From Longibacter salinarum (GTDB lineage: Bacteria; Bacteroidota; Rhodothermia; Rhodothermales; Salinibacteraceae), in assembly GCF_002554795.1 (NCBI RefSeq), contig NZ_PDEQ01000001.1, forward strand, positions 1 through 64,000: a stretch of DNA of 64,000 nt, written 5' to 3'. The position numbers and the translations under genes are program-made. Position 1 is the stretch's first letter. Each line of letters starts with the position of its first letter. Shown here piece after piece: positions 1 to 9,836 of the stretch. Below the pieces are notes generated by a model. It ran no database searches and was not told the DNA's origin. It was given only the letters and a program-made list of their open reading frames with translations.

Positions 1-1
1 C

Positions 2-61
2 GCGATTCGCGAAGGCGGCCACACGGTCGGCGCCGGCGTCGTCACGGAAATCCTCGACTAA
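2..61 (+). CDS. tuf: Elongation factor Tu, C-terminal end (partial)
   Basis: Only the last 19 codons and a TAA stop are in the window. They read AIREGGHTVGAGVVTEILD, the highly conserved C-terminus of EF-Tu, the GTPase that delivers aminoacyl-tRNA to the ribosome. The rest lies upstream of base 1. In many bacteria tuf is followed directly by tRNA-Trp, secE and nusG. Here the same genes follow, but only after about 4.9 kb of other DNA. Confidence 0.93.
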   Translation, partial: AIREGGHTVGAGVVTEILD

Positions 62-116
62 GCGTACCGAACCAGATCGTAGAGTATTCTCGATACGAGA
101 TACTCAGAGGTACGAG

Positions 117-154
117 ACGCCTCCTTCCGCATCACGCGGGAGGAGGCGTTTTTT
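117..154 (+). terminator. Intrinsic terminator after tuf
   Basis: ACGCCTCC (117-124) pairs with GGAGGCGT in 141-149, with a short loop and a run of six T. It lies 55 bases after the tuf stop, so the tuf transcript probably ends here and does not continue to tRNA-Trp. Confidence 0.88.
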
Positions 155-515
155 AATGTAGGTGACATCCCACATATCACAGGTCGTCGTTTTCCTTATT
201 CCACCATAGACAGGGCGATTGGCTCGTCTCATGGAGTTCGTGGTAGCTGCGGAAGCATGTGGGTGCCCCGTCTAAGGTCGCATCAAACGCATCGAGAGCT
301 CAGTAACAAAGTCCAGCTTTTACGCTCTCTATTTGATCAAATCTGAGGCTACTGCCGTCGATATAAAGATGTGAACCTGGTGTTGAGTTCAGGCATGCGA
401 AATGTTCGGATATGCATATTTATAGAGCCAAGACTATATTTAGCTGTCTTGGCCCTCAAGCGATGATGGAAAAAAGGGCGAGGCCAGCGGCATCGAATGG
501 AATTCTCGGGAGTGA
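155..515. other. Intergenic stretch without a recognised gene
   Basis: Base composition is less GC-rich than the flanking tuf/ribosomal genes. The short frames that cross it have no plausible start or recognisable content. It probably holds the promoter of the lipoprotein gene starting at 516, but no clear -35/-10 pair was found. Confidence 0.5.
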
Positions 516-1241
516 ATGAACGTGACAACTGGTATGTCGGATACAGATGCCCTGCCAATAGTGGTTAAACTGGCTGTTAGCGTTCTAGCAGGGGGATTCC
601 TGGCGGGGTGCGTTATGGGGTCTCCTGCGTATCCGACCGAGTACAAGCCCATCATCGAAATGCATGTCAGAGGGGTAGCGGTTACCTGCTGGCCGACGTA
701 CAGGGAAATCAAGGCTGGTATCTCTCTGTGGGTTCACAATCGGAGCCAAGACACGCTGTATGTGGATCTTAAGCCGTTTCGTGCGCACTCATCCACGCGC
801 TCTGAACGGGAATGGCAGTTTCGCCCCTACAGCACGTCAGGGAGCGTGGAGCACTGCCTGTCCTTCTCGGGGCCTAGCGACGAAGTCCGGCTGTGTGGCG
901 GCTTCTCGCGGTCCTGGGCTGGGGTAAATGAGCGGTTTGACCTGGATCTAGATATGGACACCTTGGCTAAAGCCGATTCCCCGGACTCCGTGCAGGTGGC
1001 TCGGTTTTTTCCCATCGCTCCCGGTATGCGCAGACGTGTTTCTCATCAGATGGGCTTTCGATACGGCGACGTAGTGCCCCATCACGTGAGGTCGGCCGAT
1101 CTTCTTGATCGCGATGAATGCACCGAGCGGTTCGGCATTCAGCAAGATACGCTCCTCGTAACGACACCTCCGGTCTTGCAGAACGGGGAAACGGTGATCC
1201 CCAGTCGGGAGATGCGTTTTACGCACCCGGAAGACGAGTAA
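516..1241 (+). CDS. Hypothetical lipoprotein
   Basis: A 241-residue protein of unknown function. The start is ATG 516, preceded by GGGAG at 508-512. Residues about 17-32 form a hydrophobic segment ending in the lipobox LAGC, so it is probably lipid-anchored after signal peptidase II cleavage. An in-frame ATG six codons later is also possible. The mature part is rich in aromatic and charged residues, has several cysteines and no motif I can name. It is the first of three lipoprotein-like genes in the tuf to tRNA-Trp interval; they are not obviously paralogous. Confidence 0.6.
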   Translation: MNVTTGMSDTDALPIVVKLAVSVLAGGFLAGCVMGSPAYPTEYKPIIEMHVRGVAVTCWPTYREIKAGISLWVHNRSQDTLYVDLKPFRAHSSTRSEREWQFRPYSTSGSVEHCLSFSGPSDEVRLCGGFSRSWAGVNERFDLDLDMDTLAKADSPDSVQVARFFPIAPGMRRRVSHQMGFRYGDVVPHHVRSADLLDRDECTERFGIQQDTLLVTTPPVLQNGETVIPSREMRFTHPEDE

Positions 1242-1428
1242 ACAAGCAGTCGTTAACGCCGGAAACTTCTCAGCGTTCATCCTTCCCATTGGCATTCAAG
1301 AGGGTCTCAGAGGTACCAACACCGACGCAGGAAAGACACGAGCAGAGGCTATCGGGGGAGCACTTTTTGGGGATTCGTCGCTCCGACCGCGGAAATTGCA
1401 AACGACACCGAAGATACGTAGGGGTGAT

Positions 1429-1831
1429 ATGATTCGGGTATTACCGGAAGCCATCAACAAACCAATCATTCCAGGGCATTCGATTTCCGGCATTAACGTG
1501 ACGTTCAAAGGTAGAACAATCGAGATAGAGGGAGCCTCGATCGAGTTGGAGTATCGGATTCACGAAGCTCACCGCGTCAGTGATGATCTCGTCATCGTTT
1601 TATTTGATCCGGATGCTGACATGAGGGCACCGAGCGGTTTTAGAAACTTAGTCGGAATCAATCGGCGAGGAGTCGTTCAGTGGCGGGCAGAGACTCCGGA
1701 GGCGATGAACGGTGATCGCTACTATCGCGTGCATTCACTTGACCCACTGACGGCGCGCTCCGCATCGTCGTTATTTATGTCATATCGACGAGGAGAATGG
1801 CAAAATCATTTCCTCTCGGTTCACAAAGTGA
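1429..1831 (+). pseudogene. Frameshifted small protein, immunity-like C-terminus
   Basis: The open frame from ATG 1429 reads normally to about 1770, including NLVGINRRGVVQWRAETPE and a DRYYRVHS stretch, then degrades into YRRGEWQNHF and a stop at 1857. Shifting by one base near 1771-1777 gives CHIDEENGKIISSRFTK and a TGA at 1829-1831. This is a much more protein-like ending (a cysteine, then I-D-x-x-x-G-K-I, then F-T-K). I infer a one-base insertion, or a sequencing error, around 1771-1777. This kind of small protein is often found beside secreted toxins, but no intact toxin is present here. The frame is also open upstream to about 1240, which may be remnant coding sequence. Confidence 0.5.
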
Positions 1832-1931
1832 CGCTGCAAACATGGATGGCACTCTAGCTGGCACCGGGAGCACGTCCGTCGTTTGGGGGCCGATCGAATC
1901 GAAAGGAGCGTAATCGTACCGGGCGGGTCCT

Positions 1932-2135
1932 GTGTACCTTCGCATTCAGCGTGGCGCAAATGTATATCGCTTCGGGGCGATCTCGGAGTACGTGCTGGCG
2001 GCGATCCAGAACAACTTCCCCGACTTAATCGACAATGTGGGCAATCATCCCATCCGCAAAAAACTTCCCTTTCGTCATGATCTGCGGAAGCAACGCCCCT
2101 CATTTCGAGAATATGGGGGAGGCGTTCATCCCTGA
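1932..2135 (+). CDS. Short hypothetical ORF, possible gene fragment
   Basis: Sixty-seven codons starting at GTG 1932, in the frame that begins just after a TAA near 1911. The translation has a plausible folded-protein composition (VYRFGAISEYVLAAIQNNF, then a basic KLPFRHDLRKQ segment), unlike the low-complexity shadow frames around it. No ribosome binding site or family is clear. It may be a C-terminal remnant of a larger gene in a decaying region. Confidence 0.25.
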   Translation: MYLRIQRGANVYRFGAISEYVLAAIQNNFPDLIDNVGNHPIRKKLPFRHDLRKQRPSFREYGGGVHP

Positions 2136-2223
2136 TTCTCGGTAGGGGCGGATGATCCGTACTCGATTTACTGATCGCTGCAGCCTGTGGTATTTATACC
2201 CTGTATCCAAACCGGCTAAGACG

Positions 2224-2829
2224 ATGCGGCAAATGCTGAGTATTGTTGTGCTCTCGCTTCTTGCGTCGGGATGCCTCTGGCGTCTGGGGGTGAACGGGAA
2301 GTACTTTACCCAGCCGGGGGGCGCGACGACAATCGAGACCACGGCGCTGCGGCTGGATGGGTATTACTGGCGGCCTGTAGATTACCCAGACTCATCTCGT
2401 TCTGCAGTCCCGCTCCTTCTCTGGGAGGATGGCACTGCAGCCCTTTCATACGCACGATACGGACGTTCGCATTGGTTCCGTTTACCACATTCACAAATCG
2501 TCAATGCGTTGCGTGGAAAAACCGGTGAGCGTCGGTCTCCGATCAACCTGCAGTGGGGCGGCTTCCGAGTTTTTGGTGACTCGATCTCGATCCAGGTGAT
2601 GGAGCGCCTCGGTTACAAGGGCATCTGGGACGCCTATGAGTACAACGGCAGGATCCGCGATGACACCACCTTCGCGATCACGGAGCGCATCCGACCGCGC
2701 CAGCCTCTGGCGGATGGGCAGGTCACCGAGCTGGTGGATCCGCCTTGGGTCTTCCACTTCCAGCCGCTCGCGCCGGGTGAGAAGCCGATGTCTGACAATT
2801 GGACGCAGACGCATGAGGATTTACAGTAG
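2224..2829 (+). CDS. Hypothetical lipoprotein
   Basis: A 201-residue product if translated from ATG 2224. This start places a clean signal peptide at the N-terminus (MRQMLSIVVLSLLASGC), with lipobox LASGC and the modified cysteine at residue 17. The frame is open back to 2152, but the extension does not look like a leader. The mature protein has many aromatic residues (DGYYWRP, SHWFRLP, VFHFQPL) and mixed charge, suggesting a beta-rich envelope-anchored protein. I do not recognise the family. Confidence 0.6.
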   Translation: MRQMLSIVVLSLLASGCLWRLGVNGKYFTQPGGATTIETTALRLDGYYWRPVDYPDSSRSAVPLLLWEDGTAALSYARYGRSHWFRLPHSQIVNALRGKTGERRSPINLQWGGFRVFGDSISIQVMERLGYKGIWDAYEYNGRIRDDTTFAITERIRPRQPLADGQVTELVDPPWVFHFQPLAPGEKPMSDNWTQTHEDLQ

Positions 2830-3533
2830 GGTCTTCTCTCCGGACACTCCGTTCTCGTTACACTTTCCATCTCATTTCATTCCAAATGAGGCGCACCGGC
2901 GAGCGTTTTCTTTATACACCTCGGCGCAATAAGCAGAATCGAGCACGTGCTTTCCCTGTGTGTTGGGTTCGATGGCGATTGGAGCGCGGTGGGACAGGGT
3001 CTGCGTACTGACACGGCGCTTCCTTGCGCGGTTGGAACGCTCGACTGGGCGCTATCGGAACACGTCTTTTCGGGGGCGAAGCCAGTTTCGACTGGAGCAC
3101 GCAGCAGTTCTCGTACGACGGGACGTACGCGGGACGTTTGCAACGAGTGTTCGGTGGTTTGTTTGGGGAAGATCATCCTGTCGCGCCGGGGAATATTGTT
3201 GGTCGAGACCCCGTAGTTGGGGGCGGAGTCCGCAATATTTTCAGAGCATAGAGGACATAGCTCGTATCACGCTTCGGCGCGCGAGTTCGTTCGTTTCTAA
3301 ACAAGCAGGAGCTGGTTACAAGCATTTGCCTTCGACCGGACAATATTTCTTTGGGACAACAGGGATTGCGATCTACCTTCGCCTCCACGACCCCCGTTCA
3401 GGTCGCCGATTGCGATGTTATTCTAGATTTTTAATCTGCAATGAGGTTGCACAAACCGTGACTGAAAAGTTGTTCCGATCCAGTGCTAAACCATTCTATA
3501 TCATAGATTTGTCTTCTCGTGTTCCAAACGCAG
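2830..3533. other. About 700 bp without a confident gene
   Basis: Several overlapping short frames exist, none with a convincing start. The most protein-like is +3024..3251, which contains FGGEASFDWSTQQFSYDG and a glycine-rich end; it could be a fragment of a larger secreted protein. A second frame at about 3290-3530 is also open. Together with the frameshifted gene at 1429 this suggests decaying accessory DNA. Confidence 0.4.
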
Positions 3534-4184
3534 ATGCAGTTTTCGCTTAAGAGAATCTCAGATGTCAGACTGCATAGGTGCGCTTGGGTGAAAGCACTAA
3601 TTCTCGGTCTCGCGTTCTTCGCTCTCGGGGCCTGCAGTGACCCCTATCCACTTTTATATAATGTCAGGTCTCCTGATTCCGGAGACGTGGAAGGGGAAAA
3701 CCACATTTTCACTGGCCGGGTGGTCGACTCTCACAGCAACGAGCCAATCGAAGGTGCGACAATCCGCTTAGAACTCCTTCGCTTGACGATGAAAACCCGA
3801 GATGACATGTGGGATACCTTCAAGGGCCCCAGTAAGATCACAGAGATCGAAACGAGTTGCCACTGGGTGGATCGTCTGGGATCGACCGAGGCCTACCCGG
3901 TCATAAATTATTTGTACCGGAAGAACGAAGAAGAGCGGTTCCGCTTTCTGCGCGATGAGGCGATCACGGACTCAACGGGCCGGTTTGCATTGGAAAGCAC
4001 GGAGCGCCGTTACTCCACCCCAACTATATATGAGGCGAGTATTCAGCGCGTCGTCGTAAAGGCAGAGGGCTACCAGGTATTGTCGCAGGGCGTTTTGTCG
4101 AACTGCGGGCCACATCTCCGGGCCATAAAGCCAGTACGTCTCGTCTCTGAAATCTCCTTTGAAAAAGAGAGGGACGTCAGATGA
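3534..4184 (+). CDS. Lipoprotein with carboxypeptidase-regulatory-like fold
   Basis: Start ATG 3534 (a GTG 15 bases upstream is also in frame). The product has about 216 residues with a lipobox (FALGAC) after a hydrophobic segment. Residues about 45-70 (FTGRVVDSHSNEPIEGATI) and the later DSTGRFALES and VVVKAEGYQ segments match the pattern of the carboxypeptidase-regulatory-like/CNA-B beta-sandwich: G-x-V-x-D, P-x-x-G-A, then G-x-F. These domains are common in Bacteroidota surface proteins. The long insertion between the two halves is unassigned. No partner gene is evident nearby. Confidence 0.6.
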   Translation: MQFSLKRISDVRLHRCAWVKALILGLAFFALGACSDPYPLLYNVRSPDSGDVEGENHIFTGRVVDSHSNEPIEGATIRLELLRLTMKTRDDMWDTFKGPSKITEIETSCHWVDRLGSTEAYPVINYLYRKNEEERFRFLRDEAITDSTGRFALESTERRYSTPTIYEASIQRVVVKAEGYQVLSQGVLSNCGPHLRAIKPVRLVSEISFEKERDVR

Positions 4185-5098
<914 letters not shown>

Positions 5099-5193
5099 CT
5101 ATCGCAGCCGGATGCCTTAGGCTGCTATTCATCGCGATTGATTCTGGTAGAGTGCTTCCTGAACCGCGCGCCAGGGGCATGAACCATCACCTT

Positions 5194-5228
5194 CGCCCCG
5201 TGGCGGGCCTCAAGGCCGTCACGGGGCG
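5194..5228 (+). terminator. Strong hairpin between tRNA-Trp and secE
   Basis: CGCCCCGTG (5194-5202) pairs with CACGGGGCG (5220-5228), and an inner GGCC/GGCC pairing lies in the loop. The following ACTTTG is a weak T-tract. It could end or attenuate the tRNA transcript, or be a processing site. Confidence 0.45.
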
Positions 5229-5249
5229 ACTTTGACCGACTGAACTTGT

Positions 5250-5432
5250 ATGGGCTGGATTGTAGAATACCTTCAGAACGTCATCACCGAGATGAAGAAG
5301 GTGAACTGGCCGACGACGGAGGAGCTGATCAACTCGACGCTCGTCACGCTCGTCGCCACGATCATCATCTCGGGCTTCATCTTTATCGCCGATCAGGCGA
5401 TCAGCACGGCGCTTGAGGTCATCTATCAGTAG
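5250..5432 (+). CDS. secE: Preprotein translocase subunit SecE
   Basis: A 60-residue single-span SecE of the short bacterial type. SecE clamps the SecY channel of the Sec translocon. The amphipathic N-terminal helix contains the conserved MKKVNWPTTEEL, followed by one hydrophobic span (VTLVATIIISGFIFIADQA). The length fits short SecE proteins. It sits in its conserved place between tRNA-Trp and nusG, with a 74-base gap to nusG. Confidence 0.95.
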   Translation: MGWIVEYLQNVITEMKKVNWPTTEELINSTLVTLVATIIISGFIFIADQAISTALEVIYQ

Positions 5433-5506
5433 CTCCCGGAGCCTCGCGCGCTCAGCGTGCATTCTCCGACTCACGACCTCTCCGACTGATTCACTGAACC
5501 GACGGT

Positions 5507-6055
5507 ATGGCCCCAATCAAGAAGTGGTACGTTCTCCGGACGTTTTCCGGCCATGAGAAAAAAGTGCGCCGGTATCTGGAAAGCGAAATTGATCGGCTGA
5601 ATCTCGACGACGACATCAACGAGATTCTGATTCCGACAGAAACCGTTTTTGAGATGCGGGGCGGGAAGAAGAAAACGAAGGAGAAGACCTTCTTCCCCGG
5701 TTATATCATGCTGCACTGTGATCTGACGCCGCGCCTCCGCGAGATGGCCGAAGGTCTTCCGTCTGTGATCGGCTTCCTCACCGCCGGTACGGGAGACGAT
5801 CCGACGCCGCTTCGCCCCGACGAGGTTCAGCGCATTCTCGGCAAGATGGACCGCGCCGAGGAGATGGGCGAGCAGCCGGAGATTCCGTTCAAGGTCGGCG
5901 ACCCCGTGCAGGTCGTGGATGGACCGTTCGACAGCTTCAACGGCTTCGTCGAAGAGGTCTACCCCGAGAAGATGAAGGTCAAGGTGATGGTGTCCATCTT
6001 TGGACGGAAGACACCGGTTGAACTCGACTACCTACAGGTCGAACACGAGGAGTAG
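5507..6055 (+). CDS. nusG: Transcription termination/antitermination factor NusG
   Basis: A 182-residue protein of normal length. The N-terminal NGN domain starts with KKWYVLRTFSGHEKKV and contains FFPGYIMLH. The C-terminal KOW domain (about residues 125-180) begins FKVGDPVQVVDGPF and ends in MVSIFGRKTPVELDY. NusG binds the RNA polymerase clamp and couples transcription to Rho or to ribosomes through S10. It is followed by rplK after 168 bases. Confidence 0.96.
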   Translation: MAPIKKWYVLRTFSGHEKKVRRYLESEIDRLNLDDDINEILIPTETVFEMRGGKKKTKEKTFFPGYIMLHCDLTPRLREMAEGLPSVIGFLTAGTGDDPTPLRPDEVQRILGKMDRAEEMGEQPEIPFKVGDPVQVVDGPFDSFNGFVEEVYPEKMKVKVMVSIFGRKTPVELDYLQVEHEE

Positions 6056-6085
6056 CGTACGGCGCCTCCTCGTCTCAGATTGCTC

Positions 6086-6119
6086 AGCCCCCGTGGGTGA
6101 TGCACGCCACGCGGGCTTT
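6086..6119 (+). terminator. Imperfect hairpin in the nusG-rplK spacer
   Basis: AGCCCCCGTG (6086-6095) pairs with CACGCGGGCT (6108-6117) with one central mismatch, followed by only three T. This is a possible attenuator or partial terminator between nusG and the ribosomal protein genes. Confidence 0.35.
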
Positions 6120-6223
6120 GCTGTGTGTGCCCGGCCCCTTGCCGGCATACCACGATTCACTACATTACGACATTAGAAAACGCGGGAGTGGCCCCCGGTC
6201 ACGTCGGCACCGCGAGAGTCTAC

Positions 6224-6661
6224 ATGGCAAAACAAGTTGAAACCGTAATTAAGCTCCAGATCAAAGCGGGCCAGGCGAACCCTGCGCCGCCGATTGGACC
6301 GGCCCTCGGTCAGCACGGGCTGAACATCATGGAGTTCTGCAAGAAGTTTAACGCTGCGACGCAGGACCAGATGGGCACGCTGCTGCCGGTCGAAATTACG
6401 GTCTACGCTGATCGCTCCTTCGACTTCATCGTCAAGAGCCCGCCGGCCTCGATTCTGCTCAAGCAGACGGCAGGTATCGAAAGTGGTGCGGGTGACCCGC
6501 TTCGCGAGAAGGTCGCCACGGTGACGTGGGAAGACTGCATCGACATTGCGAAGCAGAAGATGGAGGACCTCAATGCCCACACGCCCGAGCAGGGCGCACG
6601 GATGATCGCCGGTACGGCGCGTTCGATGGGCATCACGGTGAAAGGCAAGCCCGAAGCGTAA
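6224..6661 (+). CDS. rplK: 50S ribosomal protein L11
   Basis: A 145-residue protein. ATG 6224 was chosen because it gives the canonical [20 protein letters not shown]; the frame is open about 100 bases further upstream but that extension is not L11-like. The conserved [19 protein letters not shown] segment is present. The C-terminal RNA-binding domain ends with [17 protein letters not shown]11 binds the GTPase-associated region of 23S rRNA next to the L10-L12 stalk, whose genes lie downstream in the same operon. Confidence 0.97.
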   Translation: MAKQVETVIKLQIKAGQANPAPPIGPALGQHGLNIMEFCKKFNAATQDQMGTLLPVEITVYADRSFDFIVKSPPASILLKQTAGIESGAGDPLREKVATVTWEDCIDIAKQKMEDLNAHTPEQGARMIAGTARSMGITVKGKPEA

Positions 6662-6797
6662 CTGCGGGTGCCCTCGGCCACGCCGCGGGGCCCGGCGCTG
6701 AATACGTCAGCGTCTATTCGCAAGATATGATCACGCGGGAGTCCTCGTGCCGCTCCACTGGCGCAGGGACGCTCGAACCGCAAAACCCCAGACTCAC

Positions 6798-7508
6798 ATG
6801 GCTAAGAAAGGAAAACGGTATCGCCAGGCTCAGGATCTCGTCGATCAGCAGGACGAGCCGCTCACGCTGCGCCAGGCGACGGACGTCGTCAAGAAGACGG
6901 CCACAGCGAACTTTGATGAATCGGTTGATCTCGACCTCCGCCTCGGCGTCGACCCACGTCACGCCGACCAGATGGTGCGTGGTTCCGTCGCGCTGCCGCA
7001 CGGCACGGGGCGGGACGTAACGGTTCTCGTGCTCGCCAACGAAGCGAAGCAGGACGAAGCGGAAGAGGCGGGCGCCGATTACGTCGGCCTCGACGAGTAC
7101 GTTCAGAAGATTCAGGACGACAACTGGCTCGACTTCGACGTGGTGATCGCCACGCCGGACGTCATGGGGCAGGTCGGTCGCCTCGGACGCGTCCTCGGTC
7201 CTCGCGGCCTGATGCCGAACCCGAAAAGCGGCACGGTCACGATGGACATTGCCGAGACGGTCAAGGAAGTGAAGGCCGGTAAGATTGAGTTCCGCGTCGA
7301 CAAGCACGGCAACCTTCATACGTCGATTGGCAAAGCGTCTTTCCCGGTCGAGGAGATCTACGAGAACGCTCGCGCCTTCCTCAAAGAGGTGCTGCATCTC
7401 CGTCCGGCCTCGTCGAAAGGTCTGTACTTCCGGTCGATCACGCTTTCGACCACGATGGGCCCGCCCATCCGCGTTGACCGCAGCTCGGTGCTCTCCGACG
7501 CACGGTAA
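6798..7508 (+). CDS. rplA: 50S ribosomal protein L1
   Basis: A 236-residue protein from ATG 6798 ([12 protein letters not shown]). Upstream in-frame starts add a non-conserved leader. Typical L1 signatures are present: [37 protein letters not shown] and [18 protein letters not shown]1 forms the mobile stalk near the ribosomal E site and in many bacteria represses its own rplK-rplA mRNA. The 136-base spacer before this gene and the 81-base spacer after it are longer than in many bacteria. Confidence 0.97.
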   Translation: MAKKGKRYRQAQDLVDQQDEPLTLRQATDVVKKTATANFDESVDLDLRLGVDPRHADQMVRGSVALPHGTGRDVTVLVLANEAKQDEAEEAGADYVGLDEYVQKIQDDNWLDFDVVIATPDVMGQVGRLGRVLGPRGLMPNPKSGTVTMDIAETVKEVKAGKIEFRVDKHGNLHTSIGKASFPVEEIYENARAFLKEVLHLRPASSKGLYFRSITLSTTMGPPIRVDRSSVLSDAR

Positions 7509-7589
7509 CAGCACGGGTCGCTCGAAATTGAGCCGCCCGGCCAACGGACCGCATTCGACCGAATCTCCTGAACCACACGATACACTCCG

Positions 7590-8129
7590 ATGCCTCTTAC
7601 GAGAGCACAAAAAGCTGACATCATCGAGCAGATCGGTGCCAAGCTCGATGAAAGCCCGATCATCTACCTGACGAACTTTTCCGGCCTGACGGTCGACCAG
7701 ACCAACGAGCTTCGTGGACGCTTTCGCGAAGCCGGGGTCGACTACATGGTCACGAAGAACACCCTTGCCCAGATCGCCCTGGACAAGATTGAGGGCATGG
7801 ACGCCCTGTCAGAGCACTTTGCCGGCCCGACGGCCGTCGCATTCAGCGATGACCCGTCCAAGCCAGCGCGCGTCCTCAAGGATTTCCTCGAAGATGAGGA
7901 CCTGGAGCGCCCGGAACTGAAGGTCGCCTTCATCGAAGGTGAACTGTACGAAGGCCACGAAGCGCTCGAGGAGCTCTCCAAGCTCAAATCGCGCGAAGAG
8001 CTTATCGGCGACGTGGTGGGTCTCCTGCTTGGTCCGGCACAAACGATTGCTGGAAGCCTTCAGGGGCCGGCCAGCACACTCGCCGGTGCGATCAAGGCGA
8101 TTGCGGACGGCGAAGGAGAGGAAGAGTAA
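7590..8129 (+). CDS. rplJ: 50S ribosomal protein L10
   Basis: A 179-residue protein beginning MPLTRAQKADIIEQIGAKL. The conserved region includes TNFSGLTVDQTNELR and YMVTKNTLAQIAL, then the FAGPTAVAF segment. The C-terminal helix that carries L12 dimers is the alanine- and glycine-containing tail before the EGEEE end. L10 forms the base of the ribosomal stalk. It is followed by rplL after a 219-base spacer. Confidence 0.96.
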   Translation: MPLTRAQKADIIEQIGAKLDESPIIYLTNFSGLTVDQTNELRGRFREAGVDYMVTKNTLAQIALDKIEGMDALSEHFAGPTAVAFSDDPSKPARVLKDFLEDEDLERPELKVAFIEGELYEGHEALEELSKLKSREELIGDVVGLLLGPAQTIAGSLQGPASTLAGAIKAIADGEGEEE

Positions 8130-8348
8130 GTCTCCGTCGCAACCGCATCCAACATGCGCCTGCCCGCGCGATGCAGCGCTACATTGCATCGTAGCAACAG
8201 GGTGGGCGATGGAAGTACCCGTAGCATCTGCATTCGGGATTGAACCCGGATGCGACCTCGCATTCTTTCAACGAATACCTTAAAGTGCGACGCAGTCTCG
8301 CGAGCCCGTATGGGCGGAGACGTAGACCGTCGCAGGTCAATAACGACT

Positions 8349-8732
8349 ATGGCAGACATTCAGGAACTGGCAGAACAGCTCGTCAACCTCACCATCAAAG
8401 AAGCCAGCGAGTTGGCCGACGTCCTCGAAGAGGAGTACGGCATCAAGCCCGCTTCCGCAGGCGTTGCAGTTGCAGCAGGCGGCGCAGCAGGCGGCGACGG
8501 CGCTGGCGGTGGTGAAGAGAAGACCGAGTTCGACGTGATCCTCACGGGCGTCTCCGGCAACAAGATTGCCGTGATTAAGGAGGTCCGTTCGATCACCGGC
8601 CTCGGACTCAAAGAAGCGAAAGCTCTCGTCGACGAAGCACCGAGCCCGATCAAGGAAGGTGTCGATCGCGAAGAAGCCGACGAGCTCAAGTCCCAGATCG
8701 AAGACGCCGGCGGCGACGTGGAGCTTAAGTAA
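8349..8732 (+). CDS. rplL: 50S ribosomal protein L7/L12
   Basis: A 127-residue protein from ATG 8349 ([15 protein letters not shown]). The N-terminal dimerisation domain is followed by an Ala/Gly-rich hinge (about residues 38-57) and the conserved C-terminal factor-binding domain ([34 protein letters not shown]). An in-frame extension to 8250 is not conserved. L12 dimers recruit translation factors to the ribosome. Confidence 0.96.
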   Translation: MADIQELAEQLVNLTIKEASELADVLEEEYGIKPASAGVAVAAGGAAGGDGAGGGEEKTEFDVILTGVSGNKIAVIKEVRSITGLGLKEAKALVDEAPSPIKEGVDREEADELKSQIEDAGGDVELK

Positions 8733-9836
8733 TCCGCCTCAGCCTCCGGTTGTGCCCGGCGCGCCGAACGCGCATTCGAGGGCACACCGATTGCGACGCA
8801 ACGGGCCGACCTTCCACTTTGGGGGGTTGGCCCGACGCGTATAGGAGGATTGCCTCCGTGCACGAACCGTAACGTCCGTCTCTTTTCGTGAAGTGTCTGT
8901 GACGACCATGAAACCGGCGTACGCAGCCGCTATGAGCAGGTTATCGAATAAAATCTGGCATGGGAACATCTGCTAGATCTGAAACAACCCACGGGACGGG
9001 GCGTTGGTGCATTGCTAAATAATCTACAAGTCTGACGTGCGGAGTCGGGCTGTCCACTTTGCATTAGAGTCTTCTGGAAGTACGACCAGGGACGGTCGAG
9101 GCGAGATACAGTGGCCTCGTGCGTGACCCCCGCAGTCACCGGCGGCGTCCCGATTCCGGATCTCAATGCAGCGAGACCCTTAGCGTATGTCTCAGAGCAT
9201 ATCGCGTCGCGATTCCAAAATGGAAGCGCACACTTCGTATCGCCCGCTGGCATGTAGGCCAGGTCCCTGCCAGAGACTCGGGGCGGACGGAAAGAAGAGC
9301 GCCCGGGTGAAGAGGGGAGGCTTCGGTCGAGCGACACATTCGAGCACCATGCTGGCGCGATCGAGTCCGCCGCTTTGGCTCCGGTAACGTACGCTGGCAG
9401 CGACGGTTATTGGGTCCTCCGGGATGCTCCCGAACCATCAATCTGGATGGCCGTCACCTCGTCTTGTTACGGCGCTGAGAGTGCGTCGGCATCGAACAGA
9501 GGAAAGGCCCACCACGCGATCTCGCTTGTTTTCACCGGCGCAGTCGCTGCAGCCATGGTCGTGTCCCGATTATCTAACGGCTCGAGCAGATAGTATTCAT
9601 TCTGACGACCTGTCCCCCGCGTACATGATCTGCTCTACAGCTTTCTTTCGCAAGCCGGGAAGTACTTGTGTGCCCCGATGCACCGCTTGGCCCGCTTTAC
9701 AACCGCCGGGAGCGGTCTAGCACCTAGAAGAGACTTGCCACCCTTTTGCCCACGAGTTTATCGTTGCGCGACTCCCGCTGGTCGCCGATGACGACTCGTT
9801 CGGACTGAACGTACAACCACGCTCACACCACAGCTT
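8733..9836. other. 1.1 kb gap between rplL and rpoB
   Basis: No frame here has a convincing start, composition or family. A stable hairpin at 8802-8834 pairs CGGGCCGACC with GGTTGGCCCG (one G-T pair) and has no T-run, so it may be an RNA processing site or a factor-dependent attenuator between the ribosomal and polymerase genes. The remainder may hold an rpoB promoter, but none was clearly identified. Confidence 0.55.

Noticed and set aside
8930-9337. Minus-strand 135-codon frame in the rplL-rpoB gap
   Set aside because: Arg/Ser-rich translation without a start context or homology; neighbouring frames look the same.
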